A stretch of 64,000 bases of DNA from Lumnitzera littorea (Eukaryota > Streptophyta > Magnoliopsida > Myrtales > Combretaceae): the NCBI GenBank assembly GCA_024138015.1, contig JAMXBB010000003.1, forward strand, positions 12,544,391-12,608,390, in the 5' to 3' direction. Below the pieces are notes generated by a model. It saw nothing but the letters and a program-made list of their open reading frames with translations. It was not told the DNA's origin and did no database searches. This document shows positions 1 to 10,870 of this stretch, piece after piece. The position numbers and the translations under genes were made by a program. How positions within the stretch are numbered: position 1 is the first letter of the stretch; each line of letters opens with the position of its first letter.

Positions 1-660
1 AATTTTTGGATACAAAAAATCGGATCAAATTGGGTAATTTTTTAGAGTCCATTTATGCTATACTTTAAGGAGCATTCTATGATCCAAGGGAAGGGGAGTA
101 GAAAAGGAAAGACGGGGTGCCTACGTACACATGCAAAAGCACACATGCGTTGAATTTGAAAGGAGGCATACAAATGCCCCTATTCTTTTTTATTCCGCTA
201 AACACATGACACTAAGGCGTGGCAAAGCAGCGCCAACTCATAGTTACATAGTTGATACATGGTTGTTACGTGCAACGTCATGTGGTGACAACTTTTTTTT
301 TTTCTTTTGTAATTCTTCTACCTTTTTTATTGTTATATTTTATTTTTTTGTCTTCTTTCTTTTTAGTTTTTTATTTTACCTTTATTCCCCTTTTATTGTT
401 ACTTTCTCTCTCTCTTTTTGTTTTCCTCTTTCTTTGATTTTCTTTATTTTTCTTCTTTAGCTTATCTCTTTCATATTTTGAGCCTTATTAACATTTTGGG
501 ATTGTCTGCAAATTTCTTTATAAACAAGATCACTTAAATGGGCAAAAATAAGGTATCTATAGCCATCAATCTTTATGGTGAAGTTTGGTAAAAATTTTAC
601 CATAATGACAAAAAAGATTACCCATTTTTTCCCTTAATAGCCTAGGTTCTTAAAAAAGTT
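1..660. other. Intergenic, pyrimidine-rich tract
   Basis: No gene is recognised. Positions about 288-460 are a long T/C-rich stretch made of runs of T with scattered C. It produces short Phe/Leu/Ser-rich reading frames that look like composition artefacts and not proteins. Confidence 0.5.
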
Positions 661-876
661 GTAGCTTACTAATGAGTTTGGACTTAAGAGAGTGCCAACT
701 TACCAATGGGTCTAAGCTCAAGAAGGTACCAGCTTACTAATGGGTGTAAGCTTAAGACAATATGCCAACCTACTAACAAGCCTGGACTGAAGAAGGTACC
801 AGCCTACTAACAAGTTTGAGCTTGAGAGGGCACCAATAAGGATTACGAACAAGTCTAGGATTAGGAGGATACCAGC
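661..876. repeat. 34-bp minisatellite, array 1
   Basis: About six imperfect copies of a unit near 34 bp are visible. Each copy has a 'ccaRcYtactaa' segment followed by 'gtctRagcttaagaaggt' or a close variant. The same unit recurs at 1826-2132, so the two blocks belong to one family. The array ends where the family A LTR-like repeat begins. Confidence 0.85.
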
Positions 877-1825
877 CTTAATAGGGATCACGGATCAATT
901 ACGCACTCCCAAGCTCGATGACTCGCTCATATGATTCGTCAAGCTATATAAGGGGAGTTAAATTTAAAAGAGCAATGCATTCTTCAATCAAACCTGCCAA
1001 GTTATTCCATTCTCTACCACATCCAAGAGACTATTGAGGCAATCAAACTGTTGCCGATCCAACCCCTCTACAGTACATTTGTCCAAGGCTAAGTACCAAA
1101 CCAGCATACGGCCGACCTAATACACTACTGAGGCCGATTTGACCTCAATCCTAAACCTACAAGCCAAGGCTGAACTAACAATGGACCACTACCCAAATCA
1201 ATCCCTCCTCAATCTAGAACATCCAAAATGCCGAGCTACCAAGCACCCAACCCCAACCTAATCTGCTTAATGCCCGCTCTGCTCAACAAACTGCATCATT
1301 GGGACTACATAATAGACAGCTGATACGTACCTTATTTGCCTGACATTCATACTATCATTTTGTAAACATATATTCTTTTTGTCAGGTTCCAACTTTGCCC
1401 ATGTAAATTGTTCATTTTTCCTTTTTCCAATGGGATTCTTTTTATAATTTACACTAATCTAAGACCTACCCTAATTGGGTCTTATAAATACTTGTAAATG
1501 ATGATAGCTACAACAGTCAATATGATTAACAATTAGTCATTTTCTTTATATGAGCTAAGTGTGTTTTGCTTATTCTCAATTACTCTTATCCAGCCGATTG
1601 AGCATTGACTAGTGGTGAGTGACTTACGGCCACACTTATGCATCATATTAAGTGCAAGCTAAGCTCATGTGAGGCCATGGTGCATCATTTCCACCGACAA
1701 TACTCAAGGATCCCTGCTCAACCTTCAACTCTCATTTATCTTTTAGACTATCTTAATGTTCAGACCCATCCCCCTTTAGTTCACAAGATACCAAACGTTG
1801 TATGTTCATCCACAGTCGTGCCCAT
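877..1825 (+). mobile_element. LTR-like repeat family A, copy 1
   Basis: This segment aligns by eye along most of its length with 49020-49830 (same strand) and, in its 3' half, with the reverse complement of 33595-34145. Shared landmarks in order are 'aatagggatca' near the start, a block after 'ctaattgggt' containing a TATAAATA box (about 1483-1490), 'gagctaagtgtg', 'actagtggtgagt', and a tail ending near 1822. A TATA box inside a dispersed, non-coding ~0.9-kb unit suits an LTR. No coding region is attached. Exact ends and a target duplication are not clear. It lies between two blocks of the same 34-bp minisatellite. Confidence 0.6.
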
Positions 1826-2132
1826 ACCAAGCCTACTGACGAGTTTAGGCTTAAGAAGGTACCAACTTACTAATGAGTCTGGGCTTGGGAGGGTACCAAT
1901 CTATTAACAGGTCTAAGCTTAAGATGATGCCGACCTACTGACAAGCCTAGGCTTAAGAGAATGCAAACCAACTAAGGGGTCTAGACGTAAAAAGGTGCCA
2001 GCCTACTAATAAGTCTAAGCTAAGGAGGCCATTAACCTACTAATGGGTGTGGCCTTAACAAGTCACTAGCCAACTAACGGGCATAGGCTTTCAATTAGTG
2101 CCAACCAACTGACGAGTCTAAGCTTAGGAGGT
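1826..2132. repeat. 34-bp minisatellite, array 2
   Basis: About nine copies of the same 34-bp unit as 661-876, with 'ccaacYtactRacRagtctaggctta' as the recognisable core. Units are well aligned but diverged from each other, so the array is old or not being homogenised. Confidence 0.85.
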
Positions 2133-2140
2133 AATTAACG

Positions 2141-2243
2141 AGGATTTATATCTTTATGAACATCCTATAGGATTTATTCCTTTATAAACACCCTACAAAA
2201 TTTACATCTTTAGTAAACACCTTATGGGATTTATATCTTTTGT
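2141..2243. repeat. 28-29-bp short tandem repeat
   Basis: Three to four imperfect copies of a unit with the form 'ggatttatatctttatgaacatcctata'. It directly follows the 34-bp array and is unrelated to it in sequence. Confidence 0.65.
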
Positions 2244-2299
2244 GTTTGAATAAGTTATTTAGAATCAAACACGCCATCTAACATTTTTTTATGGGAGGA

Positions 2300-2396
2300 A
2301 TAGTGCTTTAAGAGTAAGCCATTAAAGGATTTTCTTTGAAAGAAACTATGCTCTATGCTCTAATAAGTAAGTCATTTAGGATTTCTTTTAAAAGGT
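2300..2396. repeat. 45-bp minisatellite, left remnant
   Basis: Two units of the type 'agtaagccat...ttcttttaaaa' are recognisable. They match the main 45-bp array at 3785-4335, from which they are separated by about 1.37 kb of unrelated sequence. Confidence 0.6.
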
Positions 2397-2399
2397 ACT

Positions 2400-3770
2400 A
2401 GATATCTCTCATGAATTTTGATGATAACAAAAAATAAAGAATATTAATGTACTAACAAGTGTGCAAGTATTCAAATAGCTTTTTTAAAATGTTTAAAATT
2501 TTAAATTAAGTTTTGTTTAAAAACTTATTCAGAATGTCAGAATCACTTAACAAAGAAACAAGTCTAGAAAGTACTCAAAGAATATTTCAGACCCTTATAT
2601 AAAAAGAATCAGTACAATACTTTAGAAAATTATTTAGAGATTTTGAAGATAAGTAAACTGAGATATATTTAAAAGGTTATTCAAATAGTTGGTTTAGAAA
2701 AGTAACTTTGAAAAATATCAAGACACCAATTTCAAAGTGAATGAGGCCTTGCTCCACTAGATTAGGTGTATTGGAGAAATATACTTAATCTTATTTTACT
2801 TCAGTTGGAATTAAGATCCACATGAATTATTTTTAAGAGAATTAATTTTTAAAATTAATTTATCTATGATTGGATAAGGATATGAATGATTTTGAATTTT
2901 ATGAGATATCAGATTCAAAATTTAAGATTATCTAGAATCACTTATCATAGTATATCTATTAAGAAAATATGACCAAGATAAGATCACATTAAAATTTCAA
3001 ACTCGAAGATTTTCTCCAAATACCTATATATCTCATCTTTTTTAACATAAGGATTGGATAAACATGAGATGGAGATAAGCATCAACATTTTAGCCATTGG
3101 AAGACACCAGTATAAAAGAAGAAACATTTCAAAATATTAAGTACAATTCTGAGAAGGAAATATACATACATCACACTCTAATCGTAATCAATTTCTACTA
3201 TCTGAAAGAGCACAAAACATTTGTAAGAAACTTCTTCAAAGAGTTAAACTGAAGTTGCATTTACAACAATCTTCATTTCTATTTTCGTGCTAAACTATTT
3301 GAGATTTATACTATTATTCTCAATTCTATTTTGTAAACATTATTTATTATTTGGATGTTATTTGAGAGAAGTTTGATTGTACTCTTTAGATCATTAATTA
3401 GCCTAGATTATAAAGAAACTAGAAAGGCAAAGCAAAGAGTCGTGAATGCCAAGTGTAGCAAACGTTTGTAAAGTTCTCTTAATTAGTTTTTTATATAGTA
3501 AATCAAGTAAAACAGCATTGGTAAAGAAAACAAAGTCCCTAGCAGTGGAGCTTAAAGAGAGTAATAGGTAGTAGGCTATAAGCTGTAGGCTGAAGCTCTA
3601 TTTTACTTTAAGCTATTTATTTGCATTATTAATCGTATGTTGAATTATTAAAGTACCACTATTTACCAAATTAAGTTATTGAAAGTGAAAATTTCAATTT
3701 ATATTGAAAAAGTTTCAAAAAATTTTAAAGAAACAAATTCAACCCACCCCAACCAAACTCTGGATATTAT
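2400..3770 (+). mobile_element. Putative LTR-type insertion in the 45-bp array
   Basis: A unique block of about 1.37 kb separates two parts of the 45-bp minisatellite. It contains no long reading frame and has a TATA-like 'tataaaaga' near 3112. A C-rich stretch ('caacccaccccaacca') lies near its right end. The left end has 'tgatgataacaaa'. This looks like a solo LTR of a copia-like element. I could not fix a target duplication or exact ends, so the family is a guess. Confidence 0.35.
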
Positions 3771-3784
3771 CTTATACGTAACCA

Positions 3785-4335
3785 ACAAAAGGGACAACGC
3801 CCTATGAGAAGGCCATCCGAGACTTCTTTGAAAATGGAATAGTACCCTGTAAGCAAGCCATATGAGATTTCTTTCAAAATAGATAGTGTTCTATGAGCAA
3901 GCCATCTAAGTTTTCTTTTAAAAGGGGACAATACCTTATGAGTAAGCCATCCGAGATTTCTTTTAAAAATGGATAGCCCCTGTAAATAGGCCACATAAGA
4001 TTTCTTTCAAAAATGGATAGCACCCTACAAGCAGGCAATTTAAGTTTCTTTTAAAAATGGATAGCACCCTATAAGCAAGCCATTTGAGATTTCTTTCAAT
4101 AATGGATAGTGCCCTTAAGTAAGCCATCTAAAATTTCTTTTATAAATGGGTAGCGCTATGTAAGTAGGCCATCTGTGTTTTCTTTTAAAATAGGTAGCAC
4201 CTTTTGAGTAAGCCATCCAAGATTTATTTTAAAAATGGATAGTGCCATGTAAGTAGCCCATCCGAGTTTTCTTTTAAAAATAGATAGTGCCCTATGAGTC
4301 ATCCATTCAAGATTTCTCAAAAAAAAGGCAAATAA
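3785..4335. repeat. 45-bp minisatellite, main array
   Basis: About twelve imperfect copies of a 45-bp unit. Each runs 'gataGcRccctatgagtaagccatccgagatttcttttaaaaatg' with changes. Because 45 is a multiple of three, long frames stay open on the minus strand (3767-3994 and 4156-4338) and give a 15-residue repeat. They have no recognisable domain, and the phase is broken by single-base length changes, so I treat them as non-coding. Confidence 0.9.
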
Positions 4336-4509
4336 CACTCTACTTAGCTAACAATCCTAAATTTTTTAAAAGGGCATTTTAATAGGGCTAGAAAACTAAA
4401 GTACGCTTAAATTTCTTGTAGATGTTAGGATAAGTGATTAAGCCTAGACTTTACTCAAGGGATGAAGTTGCTTTCTCAATCTTTTGAAAATTTTCTTCTA
4501 TCTACAAAT

Positions 4510-4563
<54 letters not shown>

Positions 4564-5118
4564 TTTTTTTTTTTTTGAAAACTTCTCTTTTTTCTCTAGG
4601 TAGAGACCCTCTTGAAAAAATAGAAAATTCTTTTTTTATTTTTTTTAAGAAACTCTCTTTTGTGAAAAGCTAGGTTGAGACCTTATTACAAAACATCTTT
4701 CTTTTATTGCTAAAAAGTAAGAGGTTCTATTAGGTTTTAGAAATTCCAAGTGGTAGGCTTACCCCGCTACTTTCTAATCATTCACTCTTTAGAAGTATTT
4801 TCTAAGTCTTAGTGATACAATTCAAAGTATGCAATAGACACAAACCATGAAGATGTATTTAGAGTTTAATGGGAATGGGAGAAAAAGTAAGTGGAATAGG
4901 GGTTTGAATGCAAATGTGGATGGATATCACGTACTAAGAGACAAACACAATTAAGGGTTGATCTTCAAATAGGTTTCGATACGACTCACAAAAACTAAAC
5001 TAATGCTCGGGGTTTCAAATGAGGTTAGATGTGACTCACTAACTTACTCAAATGAGAATTCACCACAATCTTAAGAAGAAGATTGATAATAATTCAACAA
5101 GTATTAAAAAAGAACAAC
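4336..5118. other. Unannotated stretch with microsatellite
   Basis: Contains a perfect (TC)n tract at about 4513-4562 followed by a T run. From about 4580 to 5118 no gene, element end or clear repeat was recognised. This is the left flank of the solo LTR. Confidence 0.5.
4513..4562. repeat. (TC)n microsatellite
   Basis: About 25 uninterrupted TC dinucleotides, followed by a poly-T run. Confidence 0.98.
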
Positions 5119-5123
5119 GCGCT

Positions 5124-6341
5124 TGATACGAGGCAAGCGCACCTATCAATTTTAATATAGTCGGATATGAGTCCGAGTCGATCCCTCAGAGATTTTGAGT
5201 ACTAATATTAACTTTAGCTTTATTATCTAACCGGAAAATTATGTCGAGTTGAATGAATTAAAAATACTGAAATTAATAAACTAAACTAATTATGAGACTT
5301 AACTAAGCAATTTAGAAAGCAATAAACTACTAACGACTTCAAGTATGCAATGATGTATTTAGGAATTATTTCCCCTAGTGTTTAACATGTAACCTTTTCA
5401 AAATGTATTCAATTCAGTTTCTATAATTCTTGACCGGAGGAATTCACAATTAAAGCTAATATCTTTCTCAAGCATATTAACCCTAATCCTAAATTATTTA
5501 CCGGAATCTCTTCACTTAGTAATATAACTTAGAGTTGCATTAATGTTTAGTGAATTCCCACACAAACAATCAACTTTTCCGAAAGAATCATGTATCTTAT
5601 CTCTAAGTATACATGTAATTCTCTTCAATTATGTTAAGATCTAATTACGCATGCAATTTCTCAATCAACATGCATAATATCATATATTGATACTCTAGAA
5701 TTATCAATCCATAACTAAACGACATAATTGAATCAAGAAAGGATAGAAACTTTCTTGAAATTATAATTCAATCCAAGGGTTACATGAAACCCTAGGTTCC
5801 ATAATCCTAAATACTTGAATTCTAAGCTATCATAATGAATCTAAAAACGAGATTCATCAAAAACATGAAATAAAGCATGAAAACCCCTTTTGATTTGATG
5901 AACAATCTTTAATCTTGAAATCGATGTCGTTATCGCTTCTTGATCAATGTTCTCCTCAAGTCTCTTCTCTTCTCTTGTTTCTCTCCGTTTCTGTAAAATC
6001 TCTCTCCTTTTGAACCCTAAGATATCCTTTTATATGTGTATTACACGGATTTTATTTTCGTCACCGGACACGGCCTGAAACACGGCCGTGTCCCCAGGTC
6101 GTGTAACTTTCTGCACAAAGGCAAAATTTCTGCACAACTTCAAAACTTCATAACTTCTTCGTTTGAACTCGGAATTGAGTGAAACTTGATTCGTTTTCTT
6201 CGTTTTTGAGCCTAGAACGCGTTTAAACCCTGAAATCAACATTTTACTCAATTAAGTATCAATTTCTTTAAATAAAACCAAAAATGTACGGGAAATGCTA
6301 TAAAATCACCATATAAAATATGTTTAAAATTAGAGTTATCA
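5124..6341 (-). mobile_element. Solo LTR (Athila/Tat-like), with target duplication
   Basis: The block starts TGATACG and ends GTTATCA on the plus strand, so it has TG...CA ends. It is flanked by the same five bases, GCGCT, at 5119-5123 and 6342-6346. No internal coding region remains, so this is a solo LTR made by LTR-LTR recombination. The minus strand is taken as the element strand because it begins TGATAACTCTAA and ends in a 'gcttgcctcgtatca' type end. That form is familiar from Athila-like elements whose primer site would follow. It also contains a palindromic-looking 'cacggccgtgtcc' motif at about 6080-6094. Family assignment is less sure than the solo-LTR call. Confidence 0.85.
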
Positions 6342-6346
6342 GCGCT

Positions 6347-9300
6347 CAATAATCACTCAAAAGAAGATAAGTTTGAAGTTAACTCATAAGAGAAGTTTCC
6401 TAAGAAAAATACTCTTGATGATTGATCATAATCTATTGTTTGCTACTTACAAAAGTTACTATTTATAATACATCCTAAAACCCTAGTGGTAAAAATGTAA
6501 ATAGAGTACAAAGTCTTAAACCCTAAAGTAAGCCCACAACTAAAGTTAAGGAAAATATTTACAAGTGTACAAAACTGTACATTTAGCAAGGAGGTCAGCA
6601 TGCAGGTCATCCAAGCTATCTTATAATGAGTAGGATCCAAAATAGGTGGGTTCGATAGTTAGATGTCCTAGTTCGAGTTAGAGTTTCCAAAGTCCTACAA
6701 TATTTGTCTAAGCTACTTGCAAGGCCAGTTCACAGTTGCTAAACTCATGGGTTGTTCGGTACTGAATCCACATTGCCATGCCAAGCTGATCTTTAAACTT
6801 GGGACCTCGACTGTTTGGTCTCAAAGCTTTTGTCAAGTTGGTAGAGATGTTGCTGAGTTGTTTTTTTTTTTTCTCCTCTTTCAGCCATTTAGTATAAGCT
6901 CGACCTCGAATGGGGTAGGTGGGCCTCTACTAGGAATAGGTCTACAAGGTTCTTAAGAAGGCTGGCCTCACCTTAAAACAAGTCAGCCTCGACTTAGAAC
7001 AGGTCGGCCTTGGCCTGGAGATTATCGTAGGTTGATTCGTATCACTTAGGCTTAGGGATTAAGTAAGCAAGCCATATTAGCCTCTTAGGCCATTCATTTC
7101 AAATGCCTAAAAGATCCTCTTATGTCTCTAAACCTTTTGATGGGCTTACTCAAAAGATGTTTGCTGCAACTTTTCTATATGTTACTCTTGTTGGACTTCT
7201 AGTGTCATGGGGGCAAATGACTTGTGTTGCCCTTGGGGAAACAACTTGATTCTTCAAATTTTTAAAGCTTCCTTATAATAGGCATCCCATTTCTCAAATT
7301 GTTTAGTCTAAGAGGGCTTCCTCAATCTCTCAATTCAAATTTTGCTCTTGACTTCAAATTATAAAAATTATAGAACATCTTGTAAGTGATATGCCTTAAT
7401 CAATCAACTAGGTCTTTTTTTTGAGTTATAATGTAGACGTTTGGTCATTGTTGTAATGAAAGGGATATGATACGTAAGGGCTAATTTTCAAAAGATTTAT
7501 CTTTGTTTATCCCGGGTTTACAAGTCAAGAACCTTAAGAAAAACTAAAATGGGCTTGCCCTAGTTTTATGAGTAATTTTTAGTCTTAGATAATCTAATCC
7601 CTTTTATAAGAAAAAGGCCTCTTGAGGGTAATATTATGGGAGGTCCCATGGCTTAGGAATGGCATGGCCCTTGGACTTTGAGTTGTAACTCATGACATGT
7701 TTCTACTTTTTTAGGCCTTAGAAGATCCCTTAAGATTTCCCCCCTTTCTAGTGTTCCTTTAAGCTCGTCTCTCATGAACTTTCCTTCTTATTGCTCTCAT
7801 TTAGGGGGTACAAATATAATTGCTCATTGATTCCCCATTTTCTTTTTTCTTTTTTCCTCTCTCCTTTTTTCTACTTTTTTTCCTTCCCTTTCTTGATATC
7901 CTCTTTGGCTTTTATTATTAATCGCCATTTTTCCCTTAATTTCTTCCTTCTTGTAGGTTTATTTTTGTAAGCTTCTTATAGCTCAGAATATGCATCACTT
8001 CTTGACCTAAGGCTTTTCTTCCTTTTAAAGGGAATGAATAATCAATGACAAAGATTTCTCGTGAATTAATATAACTAAGGCAAGTATAAATTAGTTTATT
8101 ATTTTCTCCTGATTAATCACCCTAACCTCTCGATTGCCCCAATATAGGATGGTTCTTGATAGAGTTAATTTTGAGAAATACTTCCTTAAAAGGCTTAAAT
8201 AGGCTTACAAAGGATATTTTGTATTTGGAGTAATGGAAAGAATGCCTACCATCATTTTAACATGCGTATTAAGTTCAAAAAAGACCTTATTTAAGGAACG
8301 AGTCTCAATTCCTTACATTAATATCGCTCATCTCTTCAACTTGTTTAGGTTTAGTGTTTGGGATTCGGTCAACCTCTTTTCATCCTAAAATTTTCAATTA
8401 GTAGGATGCCTTTGCTTATTGAGTCTTTAATGTGATGTTCCATTAGCACTTGCTTCACTTGATTTCATTTGCCTTAAATCAATTTGGTTAGGTTGTTCAC
8501 CAAGTGCTCATCTTGTATTGGACTAGTCTTTTGTTTTGAAAAAGATAAACCATAATAGATGCCTTTTAACTTAACAAGCACAGGTGTCCCCATATTTATC
8601 TTTAATTGCCCCTATTTAGGCTAATGACGCAAGCCGAATTGGTTTAGTTATTTAGCACAACACTAAAATGCCCCCTATTGAGATGGAGTTATTAACTAAC
8701 CATAAGATTGCCCTAGACAAATCTTATATTTTGAGCTTAATTAGTTCTTCTTTTTTTTTTTTTTTTGAAAGGTTGTTGCTTTAGACTTGGTTGATTTAGC
8801 TCATCCCCTTCATGCCCCAATGGTGAATGACTAAGTTTACTCTGAAGAAATGCCCCATTATCTTCTCTTTGATTGATTATTTCCTAGGTTCAAGTATTAG
8901 ACCTTAAATAGGTAGCCCCTTTAGGTAATAGTGGAGATGAGCTTCAATTCGTTTTAGACTTTATCAGGTGGATAGGTTTTAGTATGTACTTGTTAAGGTT
9001 TAGAGTAGGCTGGAAGATCTTTTTGTCTAATTAGGTTTTCAAGTTCGAGTGGGTAGGTAGGCTTTGTATTCACTAGAGTTCAGAGTAGGTAGGAAGGACT
9101 TACGTTGGGGACTATTAGGTTTAGGCTTTTTAGTAAGTTAGGGATTATGTCTGTATTATGCTTCCTTAAAGGATTAGAATAACATTTAGGCTTTGGTTTT
9201 CTTAATGGATCAAGGATGGTTTTGTCTCCACTATTCTTAGGGGTTATTCCTTTCAAACTCTTTATGTGGGTTTTCCTTTTTGCCCTAATACTAAATCTAA

Positions 9301-9469
9301 TGGTCTCTTAGCGTTTTTTATTTGATTAATCTTTTAGAATTAAAGCAAATCACCATAGGCTTTACATTAGGCAAATCTATTTAAAAGCAACCATTAGAAG
9401 CCCTTGGAGGAACTTCTACTTATTAGCAACATCACCTTTTTATTTTTGATTTTTTATACTTTTTTTGAA
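6347..9469. other. Long AT-rich stretch, no gene recognised
   Basis: No domain, splice pattern or element end could be recognised on either strand. Small features are a weak triplication of 'cagcctYgacttagaacaggtcggcc' at about 6958-7015 and several long T runs. The few open frames are under 80 codons and composition-driven. It may be strongly decayed transposon sequence. Confidence 0.4.
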
Positions 9470-10870
9470 AATTTTTTATTCTTTACTTAAAAAAGAAAAA
9501 CCCTTCAAAACTATAAGGTAGTAAACTATAAGGATAGTTAAAAAAGGGACAAATGTTAATAACCTAAAGAAGAATTTAAGGAAAGAATCAAAGAATTTTT
9601 TTTTTTTTTTTTTGTAGAAGGGGGGGGGGGGGGGAGGAGGAGGAGGGGAGAGAGGAGACAATCCCTAATTTGTTACAAAGGCCTGAGTAGTAATTGGAGT
9701 GATAAGTGAAGCTGATAACTATTGATCAGAAGTAACAAAGGGTATTAGTTTCTAAAGGGTAACTACTATTGACAAATTAAGAAGAGATAATTATTTATAA
9801 CCTAAAGAAAGGTTAAAGGACACACACACATATATATATAGTGATTTTTTATTTTTTATTTTTTCTTTGATTTTTTTTTTTATTTTTTGAGATAATAGGA
9901 TTGCAATATTTACAAGCAACACTTCATGTTATAAAAAAAAAATTATTTATAAGGAGACCTAATGGGAAAAAAAATTATACATACAAAGTTGATGGATTTT
10001 ATTAAAGAGATAGCAATCTTAAAAAAGGTGATGGAAGAAAAAGACAGGCACCATTTACATGACTAACAATTTATAAGATGACCTATATGTGGCTAAGACT
10101 ACAAGGGCAATAAGAAAGATAACTATTAATAACTTAGAGGAAAAGCGTTATTTACAACTTAAGAGAGGGATGAAGGTCTTTTTCCTTTCTTTTTTTTTTT
10201 TGCTTATTTTCTTTTTGCCCAATTTTCGTGTGTGTGTATATGTGTGTATGTATGTGCGCACATGTGTTTTTTTTTTTTTTATACAAAGGAAAAATTACCT
10301 AATAAGGAAACCTAATGGAAAATGTCGGTTACTAGTAAATTACAATGTGATGATTCAAAAGAATGTTAATAGAAAAACCCGTGAAAAAGAAAATTTATGT
10401 ATGAGTGGTGAGTTTTATTATAGACGTCATGAAATCTAAAAATAAAACTAGTAAAATGTGATTATCGCTAATGCGAGGGTGATTGATAGGTGATAACCTA
10501 TAAGAATTATTATAAGGTCACAACTATTGACAATCTATTATTCACAACCTAGGGAAAGGATAAAGGCTCCTCTCTTCTTCTTTTTTCCCTTTTTCTCTTT
10601 TTTTTGGCTTTTTATTTCACTTTTTTTTTAAGATAAAAAACAATTACCTAACAAGGAGGCTTAATGAAAAAGGTTGATTATTCTACAATGATTGTGATGT
10701 TATATTACGAAAGTTGACAAGTCAATTATAGATACTAATGGGGAGAAATCCTGAATTTACAATGTAATAGATTTAAAAGAATATTCATAGAAAAACCTAA
10801 TGGAAAAGAGATTTTATTTAAGAGTGTTATTAATATCTACAAAGTATATTACAAATATCCATAAGGGGGG
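9470..10870. repeat. Imperfect tandem repeat, ~350-390 bp period
   Basis: The same succession of phrases recurs. 'aaggagacctaatgg' or variants start at 9951, 10304 and 10653. 'tatttataacctaaag' or variants start at 9792, 10149 and 10539. Spacings are about 349-390 bp. Each unit also carries a T-rich low-complexity block between these phrases. About three to four diverged units are visible. No coding function is apparent; the 116-codon frame at 10089-10439 lies inside one unit. Confidence 0.6.
9596..9656. repeat. Poly-T / poly-G low-complexity block
   Basis: About 18 T, a short spacer, then 15 G (9620-9634) followed by repeated AGG triplets. The G-rich strand could form a G-quadruplex. Confidence 0.9.

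Noticed and set aside
131..460. 109-codon open frame rich in Phe
   Set aside because: It reads through a T/C-rich low-complexity tract; the composition explains the open frame and no domain is visible.
3767..4338. Minus-strand frames with 15-residue repeats as a repeat protein gene
   Set aside because: They are the translation of a 45-bp minisatellite with indels between units, no start context and no known domain.
10089..10439. 116-codon open frame
   Set aside because: Lies within one unit of the ~350-bp tandem repeat and crosses T runs; no homologous frame is kept in the other units.
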